45,420 nucleotides of DNA, taken from Edaphobacter aggregans DSM 19364. Its GTDB lineage: Bacteria > Acidobacteriota > Terriglobia > Terriglobales > Acidobacteriaceae. Location of the stretch: positions 1 to 45,420 of the forward strand of contig NZ_JQKI01000050.1 in NCBI RefSeq assembly GCF_000745965.1. The letters run 5' to 3'. The position numbers and the translations under genes were made by a program. The notes below the pieces were generated by a model. The model did not search any database, was not told where the DNA came from, and saw only the letters and a program-made list of their open reading frames with translations. Position 1 is the first letter of the stretch. The number at the start of each line of letters is the position of its first letter. Of the stretch, positions 17,913-26,994 are shown one piece after another.

Positions 17913-20360
17913 TCACGGTAAGGCGAAGGCGACGTAGATACCGCGGGCCGGTGCGATCTGGTATCTTCCTCCTCCGGTGGCTACGACGATGAATTGCTTT
18001 CCGTCGACCATGTAGGTAGCGGGCGTTGCACGCCCCGCATACGGAAGCTTCGTCTCCCACAAGAGCTTTCCATTACGGCTGTCGAATGCGTGGAATTTAT
18101 AGTCATAGAGGCTGGCTCCGATGAACACGACACCGCCAGCGGTAACGATAGGTCCGCCGTAATTCTCGGAGCCCGTGTTCTTCATTCCTTTGGCCGCAAG
18201 CGCTGGATACTCACCCAGAGGTATCTTCCACAGATACTTTCCGGTGTTCAGATCGATTGCATTCAAAGTTCCCCAGGGCGGTGCGATTGCCGGATAGTTC
18301 TCAGGATCCAAGAACTTCCGATAACCAGTGAAGCTGTACTGGGGGGGCGCCTTCTCCGCGCTTGCCTGCGCAGTCTCGGAGGCGATATCAGGCACGCCAA
18401 GGAACCGGAGAAGAGAATCGAGCTCGTCAGCGCGGAGTTTCGGGAAGGCGGGCATTCTGCCTCGGCCCTGATGAATGACTCCAATGAGTTGATCTTTTGA
18501 AAGACGTTGACCGGCACCGATCAACATTGGAAAAGAAGGAGGAATTCCTTCGCGATGCTCGCCGTGACAAATGGCGCAATGCTCCTTATATGCGGCCTCC
18601 CCTTTCGGGTCGGTCAAGGCCGTTTCCGCCGTCGGAGGCGATCCCATCTCCTGCTTGTCGCTTGCTGTCGAAGTCTTTGCGACAGTGCTGTCGTCCTTCA
18701 GATATCGTAATAGATCCATGAGTTGTGCAGCGTTCAAATTCGGGAATGTTGGCATTCTGCCCTTTCCCTGATGAACGATGGTCGCAATCTGCTGGTCGGA
18801 CAGGCGCTTGTCGATCCCAACCAGAGACGGGAATCCTGGGGGTGAGCCGCTTCTGTCTGCTCCGTGGCATACACTGCATTGACTGCGGTAGGAGGCCTCA
18901 CCGGGGCCTTTGGATGGAGCGTCCTCGGCGAGGCCTCCGGTCCATGCCATTTCGTTGGCGTTGATATAGATGACGCCGGTCTTTATGTCGACGGCCGGCC
19001 CGCCCCATTCTGCGCCTCCATCGAACCCAGGAAACACCACCGTCTGCTTGTTCAGACTGAAGGGGACAAATAATCCTTCACTTCGGAAGGCACGGAACTT
19101 GTCTAACGCCCACGCGTGCGCTTCTGGCGTCCGCTTCGTAAGCATGTCTTCCGTCAGAAGCTGCCTCGCATACGGCTCCGGGGTTGTCGGACGAGGCTGG
19201 GTGGGCGACGCTATCTCACCTGGGACCGTGCTCGCTGGATATTGGTGTTCTTCAATCGGAAACAGAGGCTTTCCCGTAGTGCGGTCGAACAGGTAGAGGA
19301 AGCCCTGCTTTGTTGTTTGAGCAATCGCATCGACTCGCTTACCGTCGTGCAAGACAGTCATGAGCGAAGGGGCGGATGGGAAATCACGATCCCAGATATC
19401 GTGATGGACGCCTTGGAAATGCCATATACGTTTGCCAGTATTCGCGTCCAGGGCGAGGAGCGTGTCTGCGAAAAGATCGTTGCCGAGCCTATCACCACCG
19501 TAGAAGTCGAATGACGTGGAGCCCGTTGGAACGTACACAATCCCTCGCTTCATGTCGAGGGACATTCCGGACCAGTTGTTTGCGGCTCCTGAGTGTTGCC
19601 AAGCATTCTTGGGCCACGTTTCATACCCGAATTCACCGGGATGTGGGATGGTATGGAAACTCCAGCGCATCGATCCTGTGTGCACGTCGAAGGCTCGGAT
19701 ATCTCCCGGAGGTGCCGGCAGAGTCTCGGGCATCTCTCCTCCGACGATGATGAGATCCTTGTAGACGATGCCGGGAGTGGTGAGCGCGATTGATTGGAGC
19801 TCGAAATCTCCACGCAAGTTTTTACGGAGATCGATTCTCCCGTCTTCGCCAAAATCCTTGATAGGTTTTCCGGTCTTCAAATCGAGAGCGTAGAGGTAGC
19901 TCATGACCCCGGCAAACAGTCTGCTCTCTTTCCCGTCGGTCCAGTAGGCAACTCCACGGACGGGCTGAGCACCGACAATCCCTGAGTCAAACTTCCAGAG
20001 TAGCTTCCCGGTCACAGCATCGAGCGCGATGACTTTCTGCGATGGAGTATACGCGTAAAGGACACGCCCGACGATCAGAGGGCTGGTCTCCATCCCGCCT
20101 GCTTCGCCGGTATCGTAGCTCCACGCAACCTTGAGTTTCGTAACGTTCGTTCGGTTGATTTGAGACAACTGTGAATAGTGATCATTCGAGGGTTGCCCTC
20201 CATATACGGGCCAATCAACCGACGGGCCTTTCTCTTTGGTCGCCTCACGAGTAGCTGCGGCCAGGTTTTTGGTATGAACGCCGACCGAAATTCCGAGCAA
20301 CGAGATCACCAGCAGGGTTGCGGTAGTGCTCTTCGTTACCATTTGACTGTCATTCCGCAA
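17913..20360 (-). CDS. Exported PQQ-dependent dehydrogenase with two cytochrome c domains
   Basis: Periplasmic quinoprotein of the glucose/alcohol dehydrogenase type, 815 residues. An N-terminal membrane/signal segment (TLLVISLLGISVGV) precedes an eight-bladed PQQ propeller: WPVYGGQPSNDHYSQL at the start, VHHDIWDRDFP near residue 318, PPWGTLNAIDLNTG late. Between blades are two haem c domains, CSVCH (495-499) and CAICH (595-599), with axial methionines near 536 and 636. They are exactly 100 residues apart and alike, so they arose by duplication. The TTG at 20360 has CGGAG five bases before it. The multicopper oxidase gene lies 68 bases upstream in the same direction. It should oxidise an aldose or alcohol and pass electrons through its own haems. 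Confidence 0.9.
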   Translation of the reverse strand: MRNDSQMVTKSTTATLLVISLLGISVGVHTKNLAAATREATKEKGPSVDWPVYGGQPSNDHYSQLSQINRTNVTKLKVAWSYDTGEAGGMETSPLIVGRVLYAYTPSQKVIALDAVTGKLLWKFDSGIVGAQPVRGVAYWTDGKESRLFAGVMSYLYALDLKTGKPIKDFGEDGRIDLRKNLRGDFELQSIALTTPGIVYKDLIIVGGEMPETLPAPPGDIRAFDVHTGSMRWSFHTIPHPGEFGYETWPKNAWQHSGAANNWSGMSLDMKRGIVYVPTGSTSFDFYGGDRLGNDLFADTLLALDANTGKRIWHFQGVHHDIWDRDFPSAPSLMTVLHDGKRVDAIAQTTKQGFLYLFDRTTGKPLFPIEEHQYPASTVPGEIASPTQPRPTTPEPYARQLLTEDMLTKRTPEAHAWALDKFRAFRSEGLFVPFSLNKQTVVFPGFDGGAEWGGPAVDIKTGVIYINANEMAWTGGLAEDAPSKGPGEASYRSQCSVCHGADRSGSPPGFPSLVGIDKRLSDQQIATIVHQGKGRMPTFPNLNAAQLMDLLRYLKDDSTVAKTSTASDKQEMGSPPTAETALTDPKGEAAYKEHCAICHGEHREGIPPSFPMLIGAGQRLSKDQLIGVIHQGRGRMPAFPKLRADELDSLLRFLGVPDIASETAQASAEKAPPQYSFTGYRKFLDPENYPAIAPPWGTLNAIDLNTGKYLWKIPLGEYPALAAKGMKNTGSENYGGPIVTAGGVVFIGASLYDYKFHAFDSRNGKLLWETKLPYAGRATPATYMVDGKQFIVVATGGGRYQIAPARGIYVAFALP

Positions 20361-20428
20361 TTGATCTCCGTCATGAAGATTTGCCTCAACGTGGGGATGG
20401 ATGCCCTTCGGACACCGTGTCTGGAACG

Positions 20429-21829
20429 CTAATCAATATACTTAATGAGCTGCATAAACCCGTAGTCCATGTGCAATTGCTGATGACAGTGCATGAGAGT
20501 ATCCCCTGGGTTATCCGCAACGAAGTCGACTGCAACAGAGTCCAAAGGCATCACATTCACGACATCCTTGAGCAACCCGCTCATCTCCGTTTTTCCAATC
20601 TTGCTTATCTCGAACGTGTGCCTATGAAGGTGCATCGGATGTTGATCTCCGCTGCCGTTGCGAAAGATCAGACGATACCGTTTCCCTTGCCGGACATGCA
20701 GCGGTTCTATATCGGGCCAGGATTTGTTGTTGATCGTCCAAGAGTCGAATTGAGATCCGTTGACGGAACCGATATCACGGAAGGTAAGCACGTACGTCTC
20801 ATCCGGCTCCTTTGCTTTCGTCCTCTGGGCAAACTGGCTGTAGTCCCAATCTGCGGGCGAAGGGTCTCTCCAAACTGGTTTTCCACTTTGCCCAGCGTAC
20901 TCGACGACGATGCCGAGGCCCATGGCACGGCTCTTCTCGAGCGTCGAGCCCAAGATCCAAACTCCAGGATTGTTCATCTCCACGATCGCGTCCACGCGTT
21001 CGGCCACCGCTAGTGAAAGCATCTCGACTGATCGGGGATTTGGCACCGGATTGCCGTCCATGGCGATGATCTTGAATGTATGACCTGGAAGTGCAAGCAC
21101 GACATTCTCTGTGGCGCTGGCGTTCAGCAATCGCATCAATACACGTTGTCCTTGCTTCACCCTGAGGGGCTCGCCATGTCCGAGCATGTGTTGGTTAAAG
21201 GTTGCGTACCGATACACTACGTCTGAACCAGTCGTGAGTGGCAGATTCGCGGATTGGGCACGCATCGTTTCAACCATGGGTGCAAATGAAGGTTCCCAAT
21301 GACGAACGGCGAGATTGACCTCCTGATCGTAGTAACCAAGATCGTGTGCTCCATCGATCAGAAGGAATCCGAACTGACCGCTGTAGGTCCCGAGTGTCAG
21401 ATTTGCGCCGGCTACAGCATGTGTGTGATACCAGCGAGTCCCGGACGGTCGAGGCGTGAAGCTATAGCGAAGGGTCTTTCCGGGCTCAATCATCGGTGAT
21501 CCCTCTTCCATCGCGCCATCGCTCAGTGAGCCAATCGCCAGACCATGCCAATGAACCAAATCAGGGCTGCTGGTAGCGTTGGTCACTTCAATCGACACCG
21601 GCTTGCCCTCGGTTAGACGAAGCGTTGGGCCCGGAACCTGGCCGTTGTAGGCGACCGTCTTGACATTGATCCCTTTGCCGATTTCGAGCGAGCATGCTTC
21701 GATCCGCAACCGGACATCTGCATGTGAGGAGCCTGACACGGGACCCGGGATGAAGGTTGGGAGCGTGGACGCAAGAACGTGATGGCCGGCAGCAGCCCCG
21801 GCTAGCGACAAGAAATGTCTGCGCCTCAT
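20429..21829 (-). CDS. Tat-exported laccase-like multicopper oxidase
   Basis: Oxidises substrates in one-electron steps and reduces oxygen to water. It has 466 residues with a twin-arginine signal (MRRRHFLSLAG). The copper ligands are complete: HWHG (93-96), HTH (135-137), HPMHLHRH (397-404) and HCHQQLH (447-453). The residue at the axial type-1 copper position, eleven after the first histidine of the last motif, is Phe458 rather than methionine, which in fungal laccases goes with high redox potential. AAGGTG precedes the ATG. It lies upstream of, and in the same direction as, the PQQ dehydrogenase, suggesting a shared transcript. Natural substrate unknown. Confidence 0.92.
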   Translation of the reverse strand: MRRRHFLSLAGAAAGHHVLASTLPTFIPGPVSGSSHADVRLRIEACSLEIGKGINVKTVAYNGQVPGPTLRLTEGKPVSIEVTNATSSPDLVHWHGLAIGSLSDGAMEEGSPMIEPGKTLRYSFTPRPSGTRWYHTHAVAGANLTLGTYSGQFGFLLIDGAHDLGYYDQEVNLAVRHWEPSFAPMVETMRAQSANLPLTTGSDVVYRYATFNQHMLGHGEPLRVKQGQRVLMRLLNASATENVVLALPGHTFKIIAMDGNPVPNPRSVEMLSLAVAERVDAIVEMNNPGVWILGSTLEKSRAMGLGIVVEYAGQSGKPVWRDPSPADWDYSQFAQRTKAKEPDETYVLTFRDIGSVNGSQFDSWTINNKSWPDIEPLHVRQGKRYRLIFRNGSGDQHPMHLHRHTFEISKIGKTEMSGLLKDVVNVMPLDSVAVDFVADNPGDTLMHCHQQLHMDYGFMQLIKYID

Positions 21830-21921
21830 TCAATCACCTTATCTGACCTCAGACGGCAATCTCGGTCAGGTCGGAATCCCGATATTGTTGGCCTACTTCT
21901 GAGGTTGTCTCCCCAGAATAA

Positions 21922-21988
21922 GTTCGATTATGACACAACTATCCTCTTATATGGATGATTGTAGGAATGTATTTCGTCATAATCGAAC
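21922..21988. promoter_or_regulatory. Spaced perfect inverted repeat, candidate regulator site
   Basis: GTTCGATTATGAC at 21922-21934 is mirrored exactly by GTCATAATCGAAC at 21976-21988. Centres are 54 bases apart, about five helical turns. It sits between the divergent oxidase and TonB receptor genes and just upstream of a good promoter, which suits a looping or paired-dimer regulator. The arms are too far apart for a normal terminator. Confidence 0.6.
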
Positions 21989-21995
21989 ATAAGGC

Positions 21996-22025
21996 TTGAC
22001 ATTGAGCCGCCGTCTTACCTAATCT
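21996..22025 (+). promoter_or_regulatory. Candidate sigma-70 promoter for the TonB receptor
   Basis: A consensus TTGACA (21996-22001) is followed after 18 bases by TAATCT (22020-22025). It would give a leader of about 115 bases before the receptor gene. The inverted repeat ends eight bases before the -35. Confidence 0.5.
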
Positions 22026-22148
22026 TCCGGCCATCAGAGTTTTCGAAATATATGGAACGTTGAGACTCGCGATCGCTCTCCGAGTCCTCTTCCGAGACAG
22101 CGTCACGGTCGAAATCACCTTGCAGTTCATTCTATGGAGGAGAACACG

Positions 22149-25100
22149 ATGTTACGACGCAACAGCCTTTGGTCGGCGGTCATTCGCCTGATATCCCCGA
22201 TGTATTCTTCCCAATCCGCAAACGGTTCAAAAGCAGCTGCCGTTTGCCACCCCTCGAAGGCGGCGGTTCCGCGTGCGCAGATTAATGGCTTGCGAGGCTG
22301 GCTGCGCCCTTACCGCGAGGTCGGGTTTCTTCTGATGGCGGTTCTTGCCCTGCCGTGCGGCAACGCGTGGGCTCAGACCACCGGAGCTCTGCTCGGCATA
22401 GTAACCGATCGAAATGGGGCTGTCGTGCCGTCAGCCACAGTGCGAGCCACCAATACTGATACGGGTTTTACTGCAACTGTAAAGCCTTCCGCGGAGGGAT
22501 CATACCTAATTCCTTCGCTGCCTGTTGGCCACTACACGATTTCCGTTGATGCCAGCGGATTCAAAACGTACAGCGCGTCAGGCGTCCTGGTTCCGGTTGC
22601 TCAAAACATTCGCTTGGATGTGATGTTAGAAATTGGGGGAGTGACTGAAACGATCAGTGTCACTGGTAATGCAATCAACATCGACACATCGTCCGCGACG
22701 CTGGGAACGACTGTGGACACCGCTCGCTTAGAGGGCCTTCCGTTGAACGGACGGAATGCCGTTGCCCTTATCCAAACGCTCCCAGGCGTCGCCACCGAAT
22801 CCGCGCCACTTGCTGTTACCTTCCGCTCTGGACCGTCATTTAGCATTTCGGGAAGTCAGAGCAATGCGGGCAATGTGATGCTCGACGGTGCCACGTTGAC
22901 CGACGCACTCTCAAACACCAGCCAGCAGCTCCCTTCCGTCGACTCATTGGAGGAATTCAGGGTACTCGAAAGCAGCTACAGCGCAGAATATGGCAGGGCC
23001 GGCGGGAGTGTCATGTTGGCTGTCACCAAGTCGGGCACCAACCGCTTTCACGGCAGCCTTTGGGACTACTTGCGCAACGATGCATTTGATGCTGCCAACG
23101 CATATACGCCAGCGGTCAACGGCGTCGTAAAGAAGCCCTTGCTGCGCCAAAACCAGTTTGGAGGCGCCCTGGGAGGACCGGTCCTTTTACCTGGATACAA
23201 CGGTCGGAATCGAACCTTCTTCTTTGTAAGTTACCAGGGGCTTCGAGTCCATCAGCAAGCCATAGCGCTTACTACTCCGCTGACGGCGGCCGAACGGACC
23301 GGAGATTTTTCCGATCTTCTTCCTGGGAAGGTCGTCACGGATCCGACCACGGGTCTGCCCTTCCCCGGTAACATCATTCCAAAAAGCCGCATAGACGCTT
23401 ATGCGAGTAGTTTGATTACCAAATTCATGCCCCTGCCCAATCAACCTGACGGCACCTATCGTATTTTGCAACCCACGCCGAGCACGAGCAACCAAGTTTC
23501 GCTCAAAGTGGACCAGAAACTGGGAGCGTCCGATAGGCTGTTTTTCCGTTACTACAGGTTCCTGGACTCGAATACCGGGGTCAACCCCTATTCGGCTTTT
23601 AGAGCCCCTGTCAATGGGAGCCTCAAGAGTTTTACCGGAGGCGAAACTCACACTTTCACTGCCAATCTCATTAACGAGTTCGACGCTTCCTACACCAACC
23701 CGCACGGACTAATCGCTGTGGCAACCTTACCTTCAGCGAGAGAACTTGGGATCAACATGAATCAGGAGCATCCCATGCCCCCCGAAGTGTCGACGAGCAC
23801 CTTCAGGTTCGGCGGTAATTGGCTGATAGATGAGCCTTCGACCTTCCAGCAATTCGACGATAAGATCCTATGGACCCACGGGAGGCACTCCATTACAACG
23901 GGGATTATGATCATGCGAATGCATCATAAAGACCTTGCGTATCCAGGGTGGAGTTTCGGTTTTAGCGGGCAGTATACGGGAGACTCGAGGACGGACTTCA
24001 TGATCGGTCGCCCCAACTCGTTCGGGGGATTGACCACAATCAACGACGACTGTACTTCCGGTCTGTACCAACCATTCATTCAGGACGACTTCAGGATCAA
24101 CAGCAGGTTGACCTTAAACGTGGGTCTTCGTTATGACCTTCAGACGACCTGGACGCAAAAGCGCGGCGGTTACGCCGCCTCGAATTTTGTTCCGGGGCTA
24201 CCGCAATCCCAAACCTTTCCTCAGGCGCCTCCCGGCTTTGGGGTTCCTGGGGACAAAGGGGTTCCGGGGGGTATCTACAATATCTTCAAAACCCCCTTCG
24301 CGCCCAGGCTTGGCATTGCATGGGATCCTACGGGCAGAGGAATAACTGCGATTCGCGCGGGGTGGGGTATATATCACGCTGTCGTAAGAGAGGAAATCAT
24401 TGCCTTCGCAACCAACAACGAGCCTTTCTTGGTCTCGTTCAATTTCACGCCTCCCAGCACGAGCGATCCGTGGGTCGGGCGTGGAGACCCATTGCCTTAC
24501 GATCCGACAACCCCGCGCTTCACTTACACAACGACCCAAACCCATCTCGACCCGAACTACAGGCAGGCGGACACACAACAATTCAATGTCAGCATCCAGC
24601 ACCGGTTAGGCACCGATCTTTTTGCTCAAGCGGCGTATGTAGGGAACGTGTCACATCACCTCGACCAGCAGCGTGAGTTTAACCAGCCCAAATACTACAG
24701 CCCCAACGTCGACCCGCAATCCAGGCGGCCGTGGTACCCGCAGTACTACGACAGCATGCCCTCATCGTTTTCCGCTGCCAATTCCAACTACCACTCTCTC
24801 CAACTTGAGATGCAAAAGAGAATGGCCAAAAGCTATACCTTGCAAGCCTCCTACACTTGGAGCAAGCTGATCGACAATGTGGCTCCGCCACAAGATTCAT
24901 ATAACCCGGGAAGGCCCGAACGCGCGCTCTCAAGTTTGAATAGAGCCCACGTTTTCGGCGTTAACGGTTTGTGGGATCTCCCAATGATGAAGGGTCGAGG
25001 GATACTGACCTATATCGCCGGAGGGTGGCGACTGTCTGGCATCGTGCGTTATAACACCGGCGGCCCTTCAAACGTTCTCTTAGGCTTTGACAACGCTTTA

Positions 25101-25490
25101 ATCGGCCCAAGTCGTTTCAACGGTAGTAGTCAGAGACCAAATGTTAACGGAAATCCCAACTCGGGAAACCGTTCACGGAGTGCGTTGGAATCTGGAGCTC
25201 AATACTTCAACACAGCGGCATTTTCACAACCTGCTCAAGGGACGTTCGGTAATTCTGGGCGGAACACGGTTATTAATCCGGGTTTTTTCACCAACGATTT
25301 TTCGCTCCAGAAGAGTTTCACCATGCCTGGCGAGATGGGAAAGGTTACGTTCAGGGCCGAGGCGTTCAACGCGACGAATTGGACCAACCTAGGTGCGCCT
25401 GTAACAACTTGGAATTCTCCTCAGTTTGGTCAGATCAACTATTCTGGCGACGCAAGAATTGCGCAATTTGCGTTGAGGTACGATTTCTAG
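22149..25490 (+). CDS. TonB-dependent receptor with carboxypeptidase-regulatory-like domain (Oar-like)
   Basis: Outer-membrane transporter of the large acidobacterial type, 1113 residues. The start chosen is ATG 22149, because GGAGGAG at 22136-22142 overlaps the alternative ATG at 22134. A long N-terminus leads to a hydrophobic signal (FLLMAVLALPCGNAWA, cleavage near 75). A carboxypeptidase-regulatory-like domain follows (about 79-160: LLGIVTDRNGAVVPSA), then a plug with GLPLNGRNAVALIQTLPGV and SAEYGRAGGSVMLAVTKSG, and a beta barrel ending in aromatic ALRYDF. Promoter and spaced inverted repeat lie upstream. Such receptors import oligosaccharides or other large ligands; here it probably supplies the neighbouring sugar pathway, but no ligand can be named. 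Confidence 0.92.
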   Translation: MLRRNSLWSAVIRLISPMYSSQSANGSKAAAVCHPSKAAVPRAQINGLRGWLRPYREVGFLLMAVLALPCGNAWAQTTGALLGIVTDRNGAVVPSATVRATNTDTGFTATVKPSAEGSYLIPSLPVGHYTISVDASGFKTYSASGVLVPVAQNIRLDVMLEIGGVTETISVTGNAINIDTSSATLGTTVDTARLEGLPLNGRNAVALIQTLPGVATESAPLAVTFRSGPSFSISGSQSNAGNVMLDGATLTDALSNTSQQLPSVDSLEEFRVLESSYSAEYGRAGGSVMLAVTKSGTNRFHGSLWDYLRNDAFDAANAYTPAVNGVVKKPLLRQNQFGGALGGPVLLPGYNGRNRTFFFVSYQGLRVHQQAIALTTPLTAAERTGDFSDLLPGKVVTDPTTGLPFPGNIIPKSRIDAYASSLITKFMPLPNQPDGTYRILQPTPSTSNQVSLKVDQKLGASDRLFFRYYRFLDSNTGVNPYSAFRAPVNGSLKSFTGGETHTFTANLINEFDASYTNPHGLIAVATLPSARELGINMNQEHPMPPEVSTSTFRFGGNWLIDEPSTFQQFDDKILWTHGRHSITTGIMIMRMHHKDLAYPGWSFGFSGQYTGDSRTDFMIGRPNSFGGLTTINDDCTSGLYQPFIQDDFRINSRLTLNVGLRYDLQTTWTQKRGGYAASNFVPGLPQSQTFPQAPPGFGVPGDKGVPGGIYNIFKTPFAPRLGIAWDPTGRGITAIRAGWGIYHAVVREEIIAFATNNEPFLVSFNFTPPSTSDPWVGRGDPLPYDPTTPRFTYTTTQTHLDPNYRQADTQQFNVSIQHRLGTDLFAQAAYVGNVSHHLDQQREFNQPKYYSPNVDPQSRRPWYPQYYDSMPSSFSAANSNYHSLQLEMQKRMAKSYTLQASYTWSKLIDNVAPPQDSYNPGRPERALSSLNRAHVFGVNGLWDLPMMKGRGILTYIAGGWRLSGIVRYNTGGPSNVLLGFDNALIGPSRFNGSSQRPNVNGNPNSGNRSRSALESGAQYFNTAAFSQPAQGTFGNSGRNTVINPGFFTNDFSLQKSFTMPGEMGKVTFRAEAFNATNWTNLGAPVTTWNSPQFGQINYSGDARIAQFALRYDF

Positions 25491-25520
25491 TCATCGAGAA
25501 CCAACTGCAGCCCGATATAC

Positions 25521-25549
25521 AGCGCGCCACTCCTAGTTAGTGGCGCGTT
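25521..25549 (+). terminator. Hairpin after the TonB receptor gene
   Basis: CGCGCCACT (25523-25531) pairs perfectly with AGTGGCGCG (25539-25547) around a seven-base loop, with two more weak pairs outside. It follows the stop codon by about 30 bases. The tail TTGTGTG is only partly U-rich, so termination may be weak. Confidence 0.55.
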
Positions 25550-25695
25550 GTGTGAACTTCCAGAACCGAAACAGTTCTCCACATGGCAGCCAGATGGGCA
25601 GTTCGTACTGTTTGCTTCAGGATTTCTCGGAAACGACTTACCGAGATTGATATTTCTCGAGCAGCGCCAGCGAATCTCTGGATGACTCGGGTCAG

Positions 25696-26397
25696 GTGAT
25701 ACGGCTCCTGTTTCGGCACGGTAAACTGGGTATCCATGCAGTATGTTCATATCCTCGCTCTGATGATGCTGATCTCGAACGCCTTAAAAAGGTTCGGCTA
25801 CTTCTAACCACACTTGACACTCCCCCGAAGGGAACTCAGAAAAGAGCACGGAATCCTCCGGTCCGCTCAAAGACGCTCAGGACCGCCGAAGGACAAAAGC
25901 CAGCTGCGCCTGCGCTTCAGATCGATGAGCACGAGGTCTCGCAGCGCAAGAACGCAAGGCCCGCAATGAGGTTGAAGAAACCGGCGGTGAGCAACCTGGG
26001 TGCTGCTAGTCTCGCGAAAGCCCCAGCACCCGCGGCTTCGGAATCGGCTCTTGTTCTGGACGACCAGATTCGCCAGGAGCATCCTCAGGGACAACGAGCG
26101 CAGGTGGTAGAAGAGAGCGCTTTCGGCCAAATAGCTCCCATCCCTCTCGTGGCCAGAGTGCAAACACAGCGGAAGAGGCGTGCACTCAGCAAACTGTCTG
26201 TTACGCCACTTGCAACGCCACTGGGTGGACTCGTGCCGACTGGACCGATCTTTATTCCGGCCGAACTGATTCGCCAGAAGCAATCTCAGAGCCGACAAGA
26301 GTCGGGGATGGAGCGCGGTGCTTCTGGCCCATCGGCCATTGTCCCTCTTACGGCTGAATTACTCACACAGCGGTGGAGACAGAGCCGGGTTTCTTGA
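25696..26397 (+). CDS. Doubtful hypothetical protein, basic and low-complexity
   Basis: Open frame of 233 residues from a GTG. I do not recognise a family. The product is rich in Gln, Arg, Ala, Ser and Pro, with no obvious membrane segment. Two halves look loosely repeated: QIRQEHPQGQRAQVVEESA...PIPLVARVQTQRKRR and ELIRQKQSQSRQESGMERGA...IVPLTAELLTQRWRQ. The repeat hints at a real, disordered product, but no ribosome site is seen and the frame could be chance in this gene-poor stretch. Confidence 0.3.
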   Translation: MIRLLFRHGKLGIHAVCSYPRSDDADLERLKKVRLLLTTLDTPPKGTQKRARNPPVRSKTLRTAEGQKPAAPALQIDEHEVSQRKNARPAMRLKKPAVSNLGAASLAKAPAPAASESALVLDDQIRQEHPQGQRAQVVEESAFGQIAPIPLVARVQTQRKRRALSKLSVTPLATPLGGLVPTGPIFIPAELIRQKQSQSRQESGMERGASGPSAIVPLTAELLTQRWRQSRVS

Positions 26398-26572
26398 GCT
26401 TGAGTGTTCTCGTGCACGACGCACCCTGTTGCGGACTGGCCCGGGTCCCCTGCAGTGGCGTGTTATTACCGAAATCCCGAACTTTACGGGAGCTTGGCCA
26501 GAGAACGGCAGCTGACAGTGGACGACTGTTTTATCCTGCCCTGGGTGGGTATCGTTTAGCGAGGAGCATGGA

Positions 26573-26857
26573 ATGCCTTGGACGGTTCGACTGGAAGATG
26601 AGCACGGCATACCGGAGACGAACGAGTCCCTTGTCATTGAGTTCGGGTCTTTGCCTTTGGGAGAGGAATACCCCATCTCCAGCCTCATCGAGTCAGCTCC
26701 CTACTATGACACGCTACTCAATCCGGTTCAGGTAAAAGCCTTCATTGCAGAAATTGATGCTGGTGATCCGAACTGTTCGGAGGCGTTAGCACGTCTGCGT
26801 AGCCTGGCTCAACGAGCGACAGCTCCCCACATTTATCTTCGCTTCATCGGGGATTGA
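26573..26857 (+). CDS. Small hypothetical protein
   Basis: Protein of 94 residues (starting MPWTVRLEDEHG) with GAGGAG eight bases before the ATG. It has an acidic, globular-looking composition (IEFGSLPLGEEYPISSLIE) and no signal or membrane segment. A 37-residue frame starts three bases after its stop, so the two may be translated together. Family not recognised. Confidence 0.55.
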   Translation: MPWTVRLEDEHGIPETNESLVIEFGSLPLGEEYPISSLIESAPYYDTLLNPVQVKAFIAEIDAGDPNCSEALARLRSLAQRATAPHIYLRFIGD

Positions 26858-26860
26858 GCA

Positions 26861-26974
26861 ATGGCGAAGAGTGAGCACGATTTGCCAAAACTGACTGCCG
26901 ACCAAGTGCACGCGCACGAGCGATTCGCATGGATGGAGATCACTGTCGAGGAACTTCACGAGCCGATCAGTTGA
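26861..26974 (+). CDS. Very small hypothetical protein (37 residues)
   Basis: Reads MAKSEHDLPKLTADQVHAHE and ends EELHEPIS. It begins three bases after the previous small gene ends, which suggests translational coupling. The acidic helical composition is plausible for a real peptide, but nothing else supports it. Confidence 0.35.
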   Translation: MAKSEHDLPKLTADQVHAHERFAWMEITVEELHEPIS

Positions 26975-26994
26975 CCTCGAAAGGCCTAGGCGTG

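Noticed and set aside
22134..22148. ATG at 22134 as the TonB receptor start
   Set aside because: The codon lies inside the GGAGGAG ribosome site that serves the ATG at 22149.
25867..26298. A 143-residue minus-strand gene
   Set aside because: No ribosome site and no motif; the plus-strand frame on the same bases is only slightly more convincing.
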